Of a stretch of 64,000 nucleotides of DNA, positions 19,686-29,124 are shown piece after piece. The DNA is from Rhodospirillaceae bacterium (GTDB lineage: Bacteria > Pseudomonadota > Alphaproteobacteria > Kiloniellales > DSM-21159). The DNA lies in contig CP030885.1 in assembly GCA_006969625.1 (NCBI GenBank), positions 2,925,430 through 2,989,429 of the forward strand, written 5' to 3'. A model generated the notes under the pieces. That model was given only the letters and a program-made list of their open reading frames with translations. It was not told the origin of the DNA and did no database searches. Position 1 is the stretch's first letter. Each line of letters starts with the position of its first letter. Made by a program: the position numbers and the translations under genes.

Positions 19686-20636
19686 TCACCGGGCCCGAAG
19701 CTTGGGATTGAGATAAGCGACGATGATGTCGGCCACGAGGTTGAGCAGCACGAAGAAAAAGGCGATGAACAGCATCGCACCCTGCACCAGCGGGACGTCG
19801 CGGCCCAGGATCGCCTCGTAGAGCTGCAGCCCGATGCCGGGCCAAGTGAAGATCACCTCGGTGAACAGCGTGCCGCCAAGCAGGAAACCGGCCTGGAGAC
19901 CGGTGATCGAGATGATCGGCGGCAGCGCGTTGCGCAGCGCGTGACGCCAGACGACGACCCGCTCGCTCATGCCCTTGGCACGCACGGCCGTGATGTAGTC
20001 GGAGCGGATGACCTCCAGCGTGGAGGAGCGGGCCAGACGCGTGATGACGGCCAGCGGGATCGCCGCCGTGGCGATGGAGGGCAGCACCAGATGGTGCAGC
20101 AGATCGAGCAGCCCGCCGTCTCCGCGCAAGTCGTACATGCCGCTGGTCGGAAACCAACCGAGGTTCAACGCGAAAACGTACATCAGCACCAGCGCCAGCC
20201 AGAAGGTCGGCGTCGCCGCCCCGAGGACCGCCCCGACGGTGCCGATCCGGTCGAGCCAGGAGTACTGATGCACCGCCGAGAGCACGCCGACGGGCACGCC
20301 GACGACGATGGCGATCAGCAGGCTGGCCGCGGCCAGGATCAGGGTATTGAAGAACTTCGGAACGACGATGTCGACCACGGGCACCTGCAGTATGATGGAG
20401 CGGCCCATATCGCCCTGCAGGATTGCGAAAAGCCATTGCACGTACTGCTCGTGCAAGGGCTTGTCGAGGCCGAGCTCGGCGCGGATCGCGGCGATCGACT
20501 CGGCCGTGGCGCGTGGGCCCAGCAGCGTCGCCGCAACGTCGCCCGGCACGAGCTGCAGGAAGAGGAAGATCACGATCGACACACCGAACAGGATCGGCAC
20601 GACCGCCAGCAGGCGCTTGACGACGTAGTTGGCCAC
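19686..20636 (-). CDS. ABC importer permease, DppB type (second system)
   Basis: A 316-residue inner-membrane permease. Family features are VVKRLLAVVPILFGVSIVIF, LQLVPGDVA, the IRAELGLDKPLHEQY loop and the EAA loop AVRAKGMSERVVVWRHALRN. I choose the GTG at 20636 because GGGAG lies seven bases upstream and the family N-terminus begins at VANYVVKRLL; a GTG at 20657 is the alternative. Second gene of the operon after the binding protein. Confidence 0.92.
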   Translation of the reverse strand: MANYVVKRLLAVVPILFGVSIVIFLFLQLVPGDVAATLLGPRATAESIAAIRAELGLDKPLHEQYVQWLFAILQGDMGRSIILQVPVVDIVVPKFFNTLILAAASLLIAIVVGVPVGVLSAVHQYSWLDRIGTVGAVLGAATPTFWLALVLMYVFALNLGWFPTSGMYDLRGDGGLLDLLHHLVLPSIATAAIPLAVITRLARSSTLEVIRSDYITAVRAKGMSERVVVWRHALRNALPPIISITGLQAGFLLGGTLFTEVIFTWPGIGLQLYEAILGRDVPLVQGAMLFIAFFFVLLNLVADIIVAYLNPKLRAR

Positions 20637-20719
20637 AACCGGCTCCCACCGCTGCACTGGCGACCGGCGGCGGCCTCCACCGAAGGCCCGCCGCCGGTCC
20701 AGCAGACCTCAGACCAGGC

Positions 20720-22369
20720 TCAGTTGTCGAGCCAGACCGTGCGGAAGTCCTGCCAGTTCTGCGGTGCGTGGACGTAGCCCTTGACGTAGGGCTGCATCAC
20801 GTAGGGCGTGGAGTCGTGCACGATAGGTACGATCGCCGCCTCCTCCATGACGAGGTCGTGCGCCTGCTTGTAGAGGTCGTAGCGCTTGGCGTCGTCCATC
20901 TCGGTCAACGCCTGGTCGAGCAGAGCGTCGACCTCCGCGTTCTCGTACCAACCGACGTTCGACCCGTTCGGCGCGAACCACTTGGAGTGGGAGACCACCT
21001 CGACCCAGATCGGCGTGGTCATGCCCCAGGACATCCAGTAGGCGTGCTGATCCTCCTGCTGGCCTCGCCACCAGAACGACAGATAGGTCTGCCATTCGTA
21101 GGTCTCGAGCGCGACGTCGAAGCCGGCCTCTTGCAGGTTGCGCTGGACCCACTCGGCGATCGGCACCGGAATGATGTTGCCGGATCCGCCGGTCGGGATC
21201 AGCCAGGTCATGGTCGGCCCGCCGTCCGGGCAGGACGAGGCGGCCAGCAGCTCCTTGGCCTTCTCCGGGTCGTAGGGATAGGGCTTGTAGTCGGGGTCGA
21301 AGGAGTTGTTGCCCGGTACCACGAAGCCGTAGGCCGGCAGCGCCGTGCCGCCCAGCAGATCGTTGGCGATGCCCTCGCGATTGATCGCGAACTGGATGGC
21401 CTTGCGGTAGTTCGGGTCGTCCAGGCACTCCTCGCGCATGTTCAGCGTGAAATAGATGACATGCGGCGACGGACCCTGCTTGACCGTGAAGCCCTTTTCC
21501 TCGAGGCGCTGGATCGAGTCCGGCGGCAGGCTCATGGCGATGTCGATCTCGCCCGCCTCCAGCGCTGCGACCCGCGAAGCAGCATCGGTGTAGGGCACGA
21601 AGATCAGGCGATCGAGATAGGGCGCACGGAAGCGCGGATCGTCGCTGTCGGCGCCCCAATAGTCCTCGTAGCGCTCCATGACGATCTTCTCGCCGCGCAC
21701 CCGTTCGACGAACTCGAAGGGGCCAGTGCCGACCGGATGCTCGCCGACGTTCTCGTTGCCCCACTTCGCCCAGTTGCTGGGGCTCATCAGACTGACGTTG
21801 CCGCAGCCGCCGTCGACCTGCTTGCCCAGAAACTCGCCGTAGGGCGCGGCCATGACCAGCTTGATCGTGTGCTCGCCGACCACCTCCATGGACTCCAGCG
21901 CCTGCCAGGAGAAGGCGGTGCAGCCGTTGGCCTTGGCGGAGAACTGCTCCGAGTCCTCGTTCCACATGCGGTCGATGTTCCACTTGACCGCCTCGGCGTT
22001 CAGCGCCGTGCCGTCGTGGAAGGTGACGCCCTCGCGCAGCTTGACGGTCCATTCCGTACCGTCCTCGCTGACCTCCCAGCTTTCGGCCAACTCGCCGATG
22101 ATCTCCGGCACCGGTCCCTCGGCCCTGGTCAGGTCCTCGGTCCACAGCGCGTCGAACATGTTCTTGTTGACACGCCAGGTAACCCAGCCTCCGGCAGCCT
22201 GGTTGTCCAGAAAATCGGCCTCCGAATCGAGCCCGACGATCAGGGTGCCTCCGCGCTTTGGTTCTTCGGCCGTCACCGGACCTGCGGAGACGCCAAGCGC
22301 GAGGGCGCCCAGGGCGGCGGCGAGGGACGCACTGCTGGCTCCTCGGCGGCGCACGGATTTCAAGCTCAT
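20720..22369 (-). CDS. Extracellular solute-binding protein, family 5 (second system)
   Basis: A 549-residue periplasmic receptor. The N-terminal MSLKSVRRRGASSASLAAAL segment and following hydrophobic stretch to VTA-EE look like a Sec signal; the RRR triplet is a weak Tat candidate. Family-5 motifs include WTVKLREGVTFHDGTALNAE, HPVGTGPFEFVE and YRKAIQFAINREGI. The ATG at 22369 gives a proper signal; a very long open frame upstream is spurious. It heads the leftward operon and is divergent from the RpiR-type regulator, which probably controls it. Ligand unknown; given the neighbours, an N-substituted amino acid or short peptide is likely. Confidence 0.92.
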   Translation of the reverse strand: MSLKSVRRRGASSASLAAALGALALGVSAGPVTAEEPKRGGTLIVGLDSEADFLDNQAAGGWVTWRVNKNMFDALWTEDLTRAEGPVPEIIGELAESWEVSEDGTEWTVKLREGVTFHDGTALNAEAVKWNIDRMWNEDSEQFSAKANGCTAFSWQALESMEVVGEHTIKLVMAAPYGEFLGKQVDGGCGNVSLMSPSNWAKWGNENVGEHPVGTGPFEFVERVRGEKIVMERYEDYWGADSDDPRFRAPYLDRLIFVPYTDAASRVAALEAGEIDIAMSLPPDSIQRLEEKGFTVKQGPSPHVIYFTLNMREECLDDPNYRKAIQFAINREGIANDLLGGTALPAYGFVVPGNNSFDPDYKPYPYDPEKAKELLAASSCPDGGPTMTWLIPTGGSGNIIPVPIAEWVQRNLQEAGFDVALETYEWQTYLSFWWRGQQEDQHAYWMSWGMTTPIWVEVVSHSKWFAPNGSNVGWYENAEVDALLDQALTEMDDAKRYDLYKQAHDLVMEEAAIVPIVHDSTPYVMQPYVKGYVHAPQNWQDFRTVWLDN

Positions 22370-22675
22370 GGTCTTCTCCCAATCCCAGACGTTAAGCCCC
22401 GGCGATCCGTCAGCTCTTCCGGCCGCGTCTCGAAACGCCTGCAGGGCAAGGCCGCTCGGCTCGGCCGGCGGCGCTCCCACGCCACACGGCCTGCCACGAC
22501 GCGTGCGGCGACGGCGGGGCACGGCCTCAGCCCACCCCGGCTTCGTCGATGGTTTCAAGGCGGCGGCGCGGGAGTCAACGAAATTCGAAAATGAGTTTTC
22601 AATTTCTTGCGAATTTGAAAAGATATTTTTGGCCGCTCGGCGAAGCGCCGGCAGGAAGCAAAGCGCGAGGACGAA
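22370..22675. other. Divergent control region between second importer and RpiR operon
   Basis: Contains no gene. The stretch 22575-22630 is strikingly AT-rich against the GC-rich background and holds the inverted repeat at 22580-22606, so it probably contains both promoters. Confidence 0.6.
22580..22606. promoter_or_regulatory. Candidate RpiR-type operator
   Basis: GAAATT-C-GAAAA, spacer TGAG, then TTTTC-AATTTC form an inverted repeat with 11-base arms broken only by one extra C. A related GAATTTGAAAAG lies just downstream at about 22611-22622. GAAA/TTTC half-sites are common in RpiR-family operators. Position between the regulator and the divergent importer fits autoregulation and control of both operons. 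Confidence 0.45.
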
Positions 22676-23524
22676 ATGCCTCTGATCGGGAAGATCCGTG
22701 ACGTCTACGACGACCTCCCGGCCAGCGAGCGCGCGCTGGCGGAGACTCTGCTGGAGTTTCCCGGCGATATCACGGTCTACTCGGCCAGCGAGCTGGCCAG
22801 TCGCGCCAAGGTCTCGAACGCGGCCGTCAGCCGCCTGATGAAGCGCCTGGGCTTCGCCGACTATCGCGAGGCGCAGCGGGCCGTCCGCGCGGCGCAGGCG
22901 TCCGGCCAGCCGATCTACCTGAACACCTCGCTGGTCGAACCGCAGAACATGAGCCGCAGCCTGGCCCGACAGATGGAGCAGGACATCCGCAACCTGCGCG
23001 TTACCTACGAGCAGACCGACACGCTGGCGCTCTCCGCCGCCATCGCCGCCACGGTGGCGGCCCGACGGGTGTGGTGCGTCGGCTGGCGCAACAGCCACTT
23101 CTTCGCCGCCTATCTGAGGCGCCAGCTTGTCCAGACGCGCAGCGACGTCACGCTGCTGCCGCATCCCGGCCAGACGGCTATCGAGGATCTCGCCTCGGCG
23201 ACGCCCGAGGACGTCGCGCTGGTGGTTGGGGTGCGGCGGCGCGCGGCGCTGACCGACCAGGTGCTGGCCTATCTCCACGACCGCGAGGTGGCCTGCGCCT
23301 ACTTCACAGACCACCGGGCAGTGACCGCGCCGCGCCTGGCCACCTGGACGTTCCGCTGCCAGAGCCGCGGAGTCTCGCTGTTCGATTCCTACGTCGCGAT
23401 GATCAGTCTGATGAACCACTTCTGCACCGAAGTCGTCGCGGAGTCGGGCGAACGCGGCCGCACCCAGCTCGCCCGGGTCGAGGAGGCGCTGGACTTCACC
23501 GGCGAAATCCTGAGTGGAAATTGA
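22676..23524 (+). CDS. MurR/RpiR family transcriptional regulator
   Basis: A 282-residue regulator. The N-terminal HTH_6 domain (about residues 1-77) contains LASRAKVSNAAVSRLMKRLGF, and the C-terminal SIS domain (about 120-260) contains VWCVGWRNSHFFAAYLRRQL and the binding loop VVGVRRR. SIS-domain regulators usually sense phosphosugars, but this subgroup often sits beside amino-acid, ureide or hydantoin genes. It lies 120 bases before the N-carbamoyl-D-amino acid hydrolase gene and is divergent from the second importer operon. Confidence 0.9.
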   Translation: MPLIGKIRDVYDDLPASERALAETLLEFPGDITVYSASELASRAKVSNAAVSRLMKRLGFADYREAQRAVRAAQASGQPIYLNTSLVEPQNMSRSLARQMEQDIRNLRVTYEQTDTLALSAAIAATVAARRVWCVGWRNSHFFAAYLRRQLVQTRSDVTLLPHPGQTAIEDLASATPEDVALVVGVRRRAALTDQVLAYLHDREVACAYFTDHRAVTAPRLATWTFRCQSRGVSLFDSYVAMISLMNHFCTEVVAESGERGRTQLARVEEALDFTGEILSGN

Positions 23525-23644
23525 GTCGGCCCGATCCCGCCACACGGCGCCGAACGTGTGTCCGCATTGCCCACGGCGCACGGCAATGGCTCAATCGTGC
23601 CCGCGTCCAGGCCGCCCGGCAGGGCCAACTCGAAAGGCCAGAGT

Positions 23645-24628
23645 ATGTCCCGTATCCTGACAATCGGCGCCGCACAGCTCGGCCCGATCGCGCTCGACGA
23701 GACCCGCAGCCAGGTGGTCGAGCGGCTGATCGCCCACCTGCGTACTGCCAAGGACCGCGGCTGCGACCTGGTGGTGTTTCCCGAGTTGGCGCTGACGACC
23801 TTCTTCCCGCGCTGGTTCATGCAGGATCAGGCCGACATCGACCGCTTCTTCGAGACCGAGATGCCGAGCGCACAGACCCGGCCGCTGTTCGACGAGGCCC
23901 GGCGCCTTGGGCTCGCCTTCTGTCTGGGCTACGCGGAACTGGCGCACGAAGACGGCCGCACCCGACACTTCAACACCGCCATCCTGGTCGACAAGCAGGG
24001 CGCGATCGTCGGCAAGTACCGCAAGATCCATCTGCCCGGACATGACGCGCACGAGCCCTGGCGCGCCTTCCAGCACCTGGAGAAGCGCTACTTCGAGCCC
24101 GGCAACCTTGGCTTTCCGGTGTTCGAGGCCCTGGGCGGGCGCATCGGCATGTGCATCTGCAACGACCGCCGCTGGCCGGAGACCTATCGCGTAATGGGCC
24201 TGCAGGGTGTGGAGATGGTCCTGCTCGGCTACAACACGCCGGTCCACAACCCGCCGGCGCCGGAGCACGACCGTCTGGGCTGGTTCCACAATTCGCTGGT
24301 GATGCAGTCCGCGGCCTATCAAAACGCCACCTGGGTCGTCGGCGTCGCCAAGGCCGGCAACGAGGAAGGCGTGCCGATGATCGCCGGGACCCAGATCGTC
24401 GCGCCGACCGGCGAGCAGGTCGCCCTCGCCGTCACCGAGGAGGACGAACTGATCGTTGCCGACTGCGACCTCGACCTCGGCCTGTCGTACAAGCGCAGCG
24501 TGTTCGATTTCGCCCGGCATCGCGAGCCGGAAACCTACCGCCTGATCGTCGAGACCAAGGGACCGGTCCCGCCACGCGGCGCCATTCCCATGCCAAGCGA
24601 CAAGAACAGCAAGGAAAATCGAAGATGA
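23645..24628 (+). CDS. N-carbamoyl-D-amino acid hydrolase
   Basis: A nitrilase-superfamily enzyme that converts N-carbamoyl-D-amino acids to D-amino acids, CO2 and ammonia. The 327-residue protein carries the catalytic triad at exactly the positions known from the Agrobacterium enzyme: Glu47 (VVFPELAL), Lys127 (GKYRKIHLPG) and Cys172 (GMCICNDRRW). The substrate-binding RRWPETYR segment follows. I start at the ATG at 23645, where the family N-terminus begins. The TGA stop overlaps the ATG of the D-aminoacylase gene. This is the second step of the classical hydantoin route to D-amino acids; a dihydropyrimidinase-type D-hydantoinase is not present in the window. Confidence 0.93.
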   Translation: MSRILTIGAAQLGPIALDETRSQVVERLIAHLRTAKDRGCDLVVFPELALTTFFPRWFMQDQADIDRFFETEMPSAQTRPLFDEARRLGLAFCLGYAELAHEDGRTRHFNTAILVDKQGAIVGKYRKIHLPGHDAHEPWRAFQHLEKRYFEPGNLGFPVFEALGGRIGMCICNDRRWPETYRVMGLQGVEMVLLGYNTPVHNPPAPEHDRLGWFHNSLVMQSAAYQNATWVVGVAKAGNEEGVPMIAGTQIVAPTGEQVALAVTEEDELIVADCDLDLGLSYKRSVFDFARHREPETYRLIVETKGPVPPRGAIPMPSDKNSKENRR

Positions 24629-26094
24629 GCGATGCGCACGCGGCCGATCTGGTCATCCGCAATGCCCTGCTGGTCGACGGCACCGGCGCGCCGCCTCGCG
24701 CCGGCGGCCTTGCCGTCACCGACGGGCGGATCGTCGCGCTCGACGATGTCTCGGCCTGGTCCGGCGCCCGAGAGGTGGACGCCGGCGGCCGCACGCTCGC
24801 CCCCGGCTTCATCGACGTGCACACCCACGACGACCGGGCCCTGATCGCCAACCCGACGATGGACTGCAAGGTCAGCCAGGGCGTCACCACCGTGGTCGCA
24901 GGCAACTGCGGCGTCAGCCTGGCGCCGCTGACGGTCGACCGCCGGCCGCCGCCGCCGCTGGACTTGGTGGGCGACACGGCCGAGAGCTTCTTCGCCGACT
25001 TCGCCGCCTACCTGGACCACCTCGACGCCGAGCCGCCGGCGACCAACGCCTTGGCCCAGGTCGGCCACGCCTCCCTGCGGGTCGGCGCGATGGACGACGT
25101 CACCCGCCCGGCCACGGCCGAAGAGATCCGCCTCATGCGCGGGCGACTGGAGAAGAGCCTGGCCGCCGGGGCCATCGGGATGTCCACCGGGCTGTTCTAT
25201 CCGCCGGCGATCGCCGCGCCGACCGAGGAAGTGATCGAGCTGGCCCGCGCCCTGCACGAGGCCAAGGCGCTGCACACCACCCACATGCGCGACGAGTCGG
25301 ACCGCATCGTCGACTCTCTGGAGGAGACGTTCCGTATCGGCCGCGATGCCGATGTGCCCGTCGTCATCTCCCACCACAAGTGCGCCGGCCAGGCCAACCA
25401 CGGCCGCTCGGTGGAAACGCTGAAGCTGATCGACGCGGCACGCGGCCGCCAACACGTCGGGCTCGACGCCTATCCCTACGTCGCCGGTTCGACCATGCTC
25501 GATTCCGGGCGCCTGATGGGGGCCAGCAAGGTGGTCGTGACCTGGTCGGTGCCCTGTCCGGACGCGGCCGGCCGCGACCTGGCCGAGATCGCGGCGGATT
25601 GGGGCGTCGAGATCGCCGAGGCCGTCTCGCGCCTGACGCCGGCGGGCGGCATCTTCTTCATGATGGACGAGGAAGACGTCCAGCGCATCCTCGCCTACCC
25701 GCACACCATGATCGGCTCGGACGGACTGCCGCACGACAGCCATCCCCACCCGCGGCTATGGGGCACCTTCCCACGCGTGTTGGGTCACTATTGCCGCGAA
25801 CTCAAGCTGTTCAGCCTCGAGGAGGCGGTGCGCAAGATGACCGGCCTGCCGGCTGGCGAGTTCGGCCTGACCGACCGCGGCACGCTGGCGGTCGGAATGG
25901 CGGCCGACCTGGTGCTCTTCGATCCGGCCGAGGTGATCGACACCGCGACCTTCGAGGCACCGAAGACACCGGCCAAGGGCATCGCCGAAACCTGGGTCAA
26001 CGGGACCAGCGTCTGGCGAGACGGCACGGTGACCGGGGCGCGCCCGGGCCGCGCCTTGCGCCTGCAGTCGCTCACCATGCCGGATGCCGCCTGA
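24625..26094 (+). CDS. N-acyl-D-amino-acid deacylase (D-aminoacylase)
   Basis: A 489-residue zinc amidohydrolase that frees D-amino acids from N-acyl derivatives. Metal-site motifs are visible: FIDVHTHDD (His66, His68), GNCGVS with the bridging Cys95, VISHHK, and MIGSDGLPHD. The urease-like composite domain encloses the barrel at both ends (LVIRNALLVDGTG at the start, GMAADLVLFDP near the end). The ATG overlaps the preceding stop as ATGA. With the neighbouring carbamoylase this gives two ways of unmasking D-amino acids. An enamidase-like role is possible in principle but the cysteine-containing metal site favours D-aminoacylase. Confidence 0.9.
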   Translation: MSDAHAADLVIRNALLVDGTGAPPRAGGLAVTDGRIVALDDVSAWSGAREVDAGGRTLAPGFIDVHTHDDRALIANPTMDCKVSQGVTTVVAGNCGVSLAPLTVDRRPPPPLDLVGDTAESFFADFAAYLDHLDAEPPATNALAQVGHASLRVGAMDDVTRPATAEEIRLMRGRLEKSLAAGAIGMSTGLFYPPAIAAPTEEVIELARALHEAKALHTTHMRDESDRIVDSLEETFRIGRDADVPVVISHHKCAGQANHGRSVETLKLIDAARGRQHVGLDAYPYVAGSTMLDSGRLMGASKVVVTWSVPCPDAAGRDLAEIAADWGVEIAEAVSRLTPAGGIFFMMDEEDVQRILAYPHTMIGSDGLPHDSHPHPRLWGTFPRVLGHYCRELKLFSLEEAVRKMTGLPAGEFGLTDRGTLAVGMAADLVLFDPAEVIDTATFEAPKTPAKGIAETWVNGTSVWRDGTVTGARPGRALRLQSLTMPDAA

Positions 26095-26984
26095 TGGTCG
26101 ACGCACGGCGTGTCGGCCTCGTCGGCCTCGGCAATATGGGCTTGCCCATGGCGCGCACGCTCGCCGGCGCCGGCTTCGCGGTGGCGGCGACGGACAGCGC
26201 GCCGGAGCGGCGGGCCGCATTCCAGCCCTCGCGCGAAACCGTCGCGGACCTCGCCCGGGAGAGCGATCTGCTGCTGCTCTCGCTGCCGAACTCCGGGATC
26301 GTCGAGGCAGTGGTGGAAACCGCGCGGCCGCACTTGGCCGCGGGCGCGCTTGTCGTCGACACCTCCACGGCCGCACCGGCCTCGACACGGGCGTTGCAGG
26401 CACGCCTGGCGACGCACGGCATCGGCTATGTCGACGCGCCGGTCTCCGGCGGGCCGGCCGGCGCCAGGGACGGGCAGCTCCTGGTCATGGTCGGCGGCAG
26501 CGCCGCGGACCTGGACGCGGCCATGCCGGTGCTGGGAGCCCTGGCCCGCGAGGTGGTGCGCTGCGGCGGCCCGGGCGCCGGCAACGTCACCAAGCTCGTC
26601 AACAACCTGCTGTGCGCCGCGCACCTGGCGCTGGCCGGCGAGGCGCTCGCTCTGGCGGAGGCCGGCGGCCTGCAGCCGGCAGCGCTGCTCGCCGCCCTCA
26701 ACCTTGGCTCGGGCCGCAGCGGCGTCAGCGAAGTCAACCTGCCCCGCTGGGTGCTGACCGAGAGCTTCGACTCCGGCTTTTCCATGGGGCTGATGCGCAA
26801 GGACCTGAGGCTGGCCCTCGAGCTGGCCGAGGAGCTGGGGGTCTCGCCCGATCTGGCCCGGGCCGCCGCGCGCCTGTGGGAAACCAGCCGCGACACACTT
26901 GCCGAACAGGAGGACTTCAACCGCATGGTCGTCTACGCCGGCAACCGCGCCCGAAAGCGCAGCGGGGAGCGCGCCCGCCAATGA
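26094..26984 (+). CDS. Beta-hydroxyacid dehydrogenase, 3-hydroxyisobutyrate dehydrogenase family
   Basis: A 296-residue NAD(P)-dependent oxidoreductase. The dinucleotide-binding motif is VGLVGLGNMGLPMA; the substrate-binding block is DAPVSGGPAGARDG; the catalytic lysine lies in GNVTKLVNNLL; and the conserved KDLRLALELAEE helix follows. It converts a 3-hydroxyacid to a semialdehyde or the reverse; tartronate-semialdehyde and 2-hydroxymethylglutarate reductases belong to the same family. The start codon shares one base with the previous stop (TGATG) and its end overlaps the aldehyde dehydrogenase gene, implying consecutive steps. Confidence 0.9.
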   Translation: MVDARRVGLVGLGNMGLPMARTLAGAGFAVAATDSAPERRAAFQPSRETVADLARESDLLLLSLPNSGIVEAVVETARPHLAAGALVVDTSTAAPASTRALQARLATHGIGYVDAPVSGGPAGARDGQLLVMVGGSAADLDAAMPVLGALAREVVRCGGPGAGNVTKLVNNLLCAAHLALAGEALALAEAGGLQPAALLAALNLGSGRSGVSEVNLPRWVLTESFDSGFSMGLMRKDLRLALELAEELGVSPDLARAAARLWETSRDTLAEQEDFNRMVVYAGNRARKRSGERARQ

Positions 26985-28489
26985 CCGGCCTGCTGGACAA
27001 GCACCTGAGCCTCTGGTTCGGCCGCGCCGAACGCTTCGGATCGCTGATCGGCGGCGAGGCGGTTGCCGGGAGCGGCGCCGAGATCGCGCTGGTCGACCCG
27101 GCCACCGCCCAGCCGCTGTTCGCCTACGCCGACTGCGCCGGCGAGGGCGCGACGGCGGCCGTCGATGTCGCCGAGGCGGGCTTCGCCGCCTGGCAGGCCC
27201 TCACCGCGAGCGCGCGCGGCCGCGTGCTCTGGCGGATGGCGGAGCTCGTGCGCCAGCGGGCCGAGAGCCTGGCGGTCCTGGAGGCGGTCATCGCCGGCAA
27301 GCCGATCCGCGACTGCAGGGCCGAGGTCGTCAAGGTGGCCGAGATGTTCGGCTATTACGCCGGCTGGGCCGACAAGCTGCACGGCGAGACCATCCCGGTG
27401 CCGACCAGCCACCTCAACTACACCCGGCGCGAGGCGCTGGGCGTGGTGGCGCAGATCACGCCCTGGAACGCGCCGATCTTCACGGCCGGCTGGCAGCTTG
27501 CCCCGGCGCTGGCGGCCGGCAACGCCGTGGTCCTGAAGCCCAGCGAGCTGACGCCCGTGACCTCCGTCTGTCTCGGCCTGCTGCTGCACGAAGCCGGCGT
27601 GCCGCATGGCACCGTCAACGTCCTCGCCGGCTACGGGCACACGGCCGGGGGCGCGCTGGTCGGCGATCGGCGCGTCGCCAAGACGGTCTTCGTCGGCTCA
27701 CCCGCGACCGGTCGTGCGATCGCCGAGACGTCTGCCAGGAACCTGCGGCCCTGCGTGCTCGAACTGGGCGGCAAGTCGGCAAACATCGTCTTCTCCGATG
27801 CTGACCTGACCCGAGCGGCGAAGGGTGCCCAGGCGGCCTGCTTCGCCGCGGCGGGTCAGAGCTGCACGGCCGGTTCGCGCCTGTTGGTCCAGCGACCGGT
27901 CGCCGAACGCCTGATGGCGATGGTGGCGCGTGGGGCGGCACGCCTGCAGGTCGGGGCGCCGCTGGAGGACTCCACCGAGGTGGGGCCGATCCAGAATGCC
28001 CGCCAGCACGCGCGGATCGCGGAGCTGGTGCAGGCCGGCCTGAACGCCGGTGCCGAGGCACTGACCGGCGGCGGACGCCCGGCCGGCCTGGACGCGGGCC
28101 ACTTCTACGCGCCGACCGTCCTGGGCGGCGTCAGGCCGGACATGCCCGTCGCGCGCGAGGAGGTCTTCGGGCCCGTGCTGTCCTGCCTGGTCTTCGACGA
28201 GGAGGACGAGGCCATTGCGCTGGCCAACGCCACGTCCTTCGACCTGGCCGGAGCGGTCTGGACCGGGGATGTCGCCCGCGCCCACCGGGTCGCCGCCAAG
28301 GTGCGGGCCGGCAGCTTCTGGATCAACGGCTACCGCACCCTTTCGGTGATGTCGCCGTTCGGCGGCATGCAGGGCTCCGGCTATGGCCGCTCCAGCGGCC
28401 ACGAGGGGCTGCTGGAGTACACCCAAACCAAGAGCGTGTGGGTGGAGACCGACGATAGTGCCCCTCAACCCTTCGGCTACGCGGATTGA
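26981..28489 (+). CDS. Aldehyde dehydrogenase (NAD-dependent)
   Basis: A 502-residue ALDH-superfamily enzyme. The cofactor segment is ITPWNAPIFTAGWQLAPAL and KPSELTPVT; the general base Glu lies in LELGGKSANIVF and the catalytic Cys in AAGQSCTAGSRL; the GPVLSCLVF and WINGYR blocks are present. It starts at the ATG at 26981 with an ATGA overlap and ends the rightward operon that began with the RpiR gene. The preceding hydroxyacid dehydrogenase probably supplies its aldehyde. The substrate is unknown; the family resembles betaine-aldehyde/aminoaldehyde dehydrogenases in general form. Confidence 0.92.
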   Translation: MTGLLDKHLSLWFGRAERFGSLIGGEAVAGSGAEIALVDPATAQPLFAYADCAGEGATAAVDVAEAGFAAWQALTASARGRVLWRMAELVRQRAESLAVLEAVIAGKPIRDCRAEVVKVAEMFGYYAGWADKLHGETIPVPTSHLNYTRREALGVVAQITPWNAPIFTAGWQLAPALAAGNAVVLKPSELTPVTSVCLGLLLHEAGVPHGTVNVLAGYGHTAGGALVGDRRVAKTVFVGSPATGRAIAETSARNLRPCVLELGGKSANIVFSDADLTRAAKGAQAACFAAAGQSCTAGSRLLVQRPVAERLMAMVARGAARLQVGAPLEDSTEVGPIQNARQHARIAELVQAGLNAGAEALTGGGRPAGLDAGHFYAPTVLGGVRPDMPVAREEVFGPVLSCLVFDEEDEAIALANATSFDLAGAVWTGDVARAHRVAAKVRAGSFWINGYRTLSVMSPFGGMQGSGYGRSSGHEGLLEYTQTKSVWVETDDSAPQPFGYAD

Positions 28490-29124
28490 CATATCGCGGC
28501 GCCCGCAATCAGCATCGACAGCTCGCACGCACGAAAAACGGTCCCACAAGGCCTGCATCCGGCCTGCGCCGGCAATCGCATGGTGCGAGTCCCGGAATGC
28601 ATTGGCCTTTGCATTTCCGTGCCGGCCCCTCCGTGCCTGCACCGGAATTTCGTACCCAAAAGCACCGTCCCGAGGCTCGACGCGATGTCCTTCGGACGCA
28701 CGCCGGATTGCGCGTCCTGCGCACCCGTGACTGCGCTTCCGATTTCGGCACTGCTCTCACCTGTCCCCAACTTATTCATCCAAATGAATTCTCGGGATCA
28801 GCTCGAGCCATGCCCCGAACCTACCGTCTGTGAAGCCGCCTTCGCCCTATCCCACCGTCCGGTTGCCTGCGGCGCCCGGGCGGGTATCACTCCAGGGGGG
28901 CGCCATCCTGACCCTGTGCCGCCACCCGGCTTAACGTCTTATCAAGCAAGATTCGGAAAGATCCGGCGAAGCTGAGGATGTGTTCCGACGGGTGGCTGCC
29001 TCGCCCTTCTGAGCGCGGCAATGCAGATCGAAGCGGGGACACGGACGGCCCGGACGGCACGTCGCCGAGAGCCCGGAGATCTGATGTGGAGCGGACGGTC
29101 GCGCCGCCAGGGAGTGGGAGGGGC
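28490..29124. other. Intergenic region of about 635 bases, no gene seen
   Basis: Codon use in all open frames here is unlike the neighbouring genes, base composition is less GC-rich, and no frame resembles a protein family. It should contain the end of the D-amino-acid operon and the promoter of the histidine kinase. I find no strong hairpin or repeat. Confidence 0.55.

Noticed and set aside
22370..23581. N-terminal extension of the second binding protein by about 400 codons
   Set aside because: It would cover the RpiR gene in antisense; the signal peptide at 22369 defines the real start.
28490..29124. Several short open frames in the gap before the histidine kinase
   Set aside because: Codon use and amino-acid composition (Cys/Pro/Arg-rich) are not gene-like and no ribosome-binding site is convincing.
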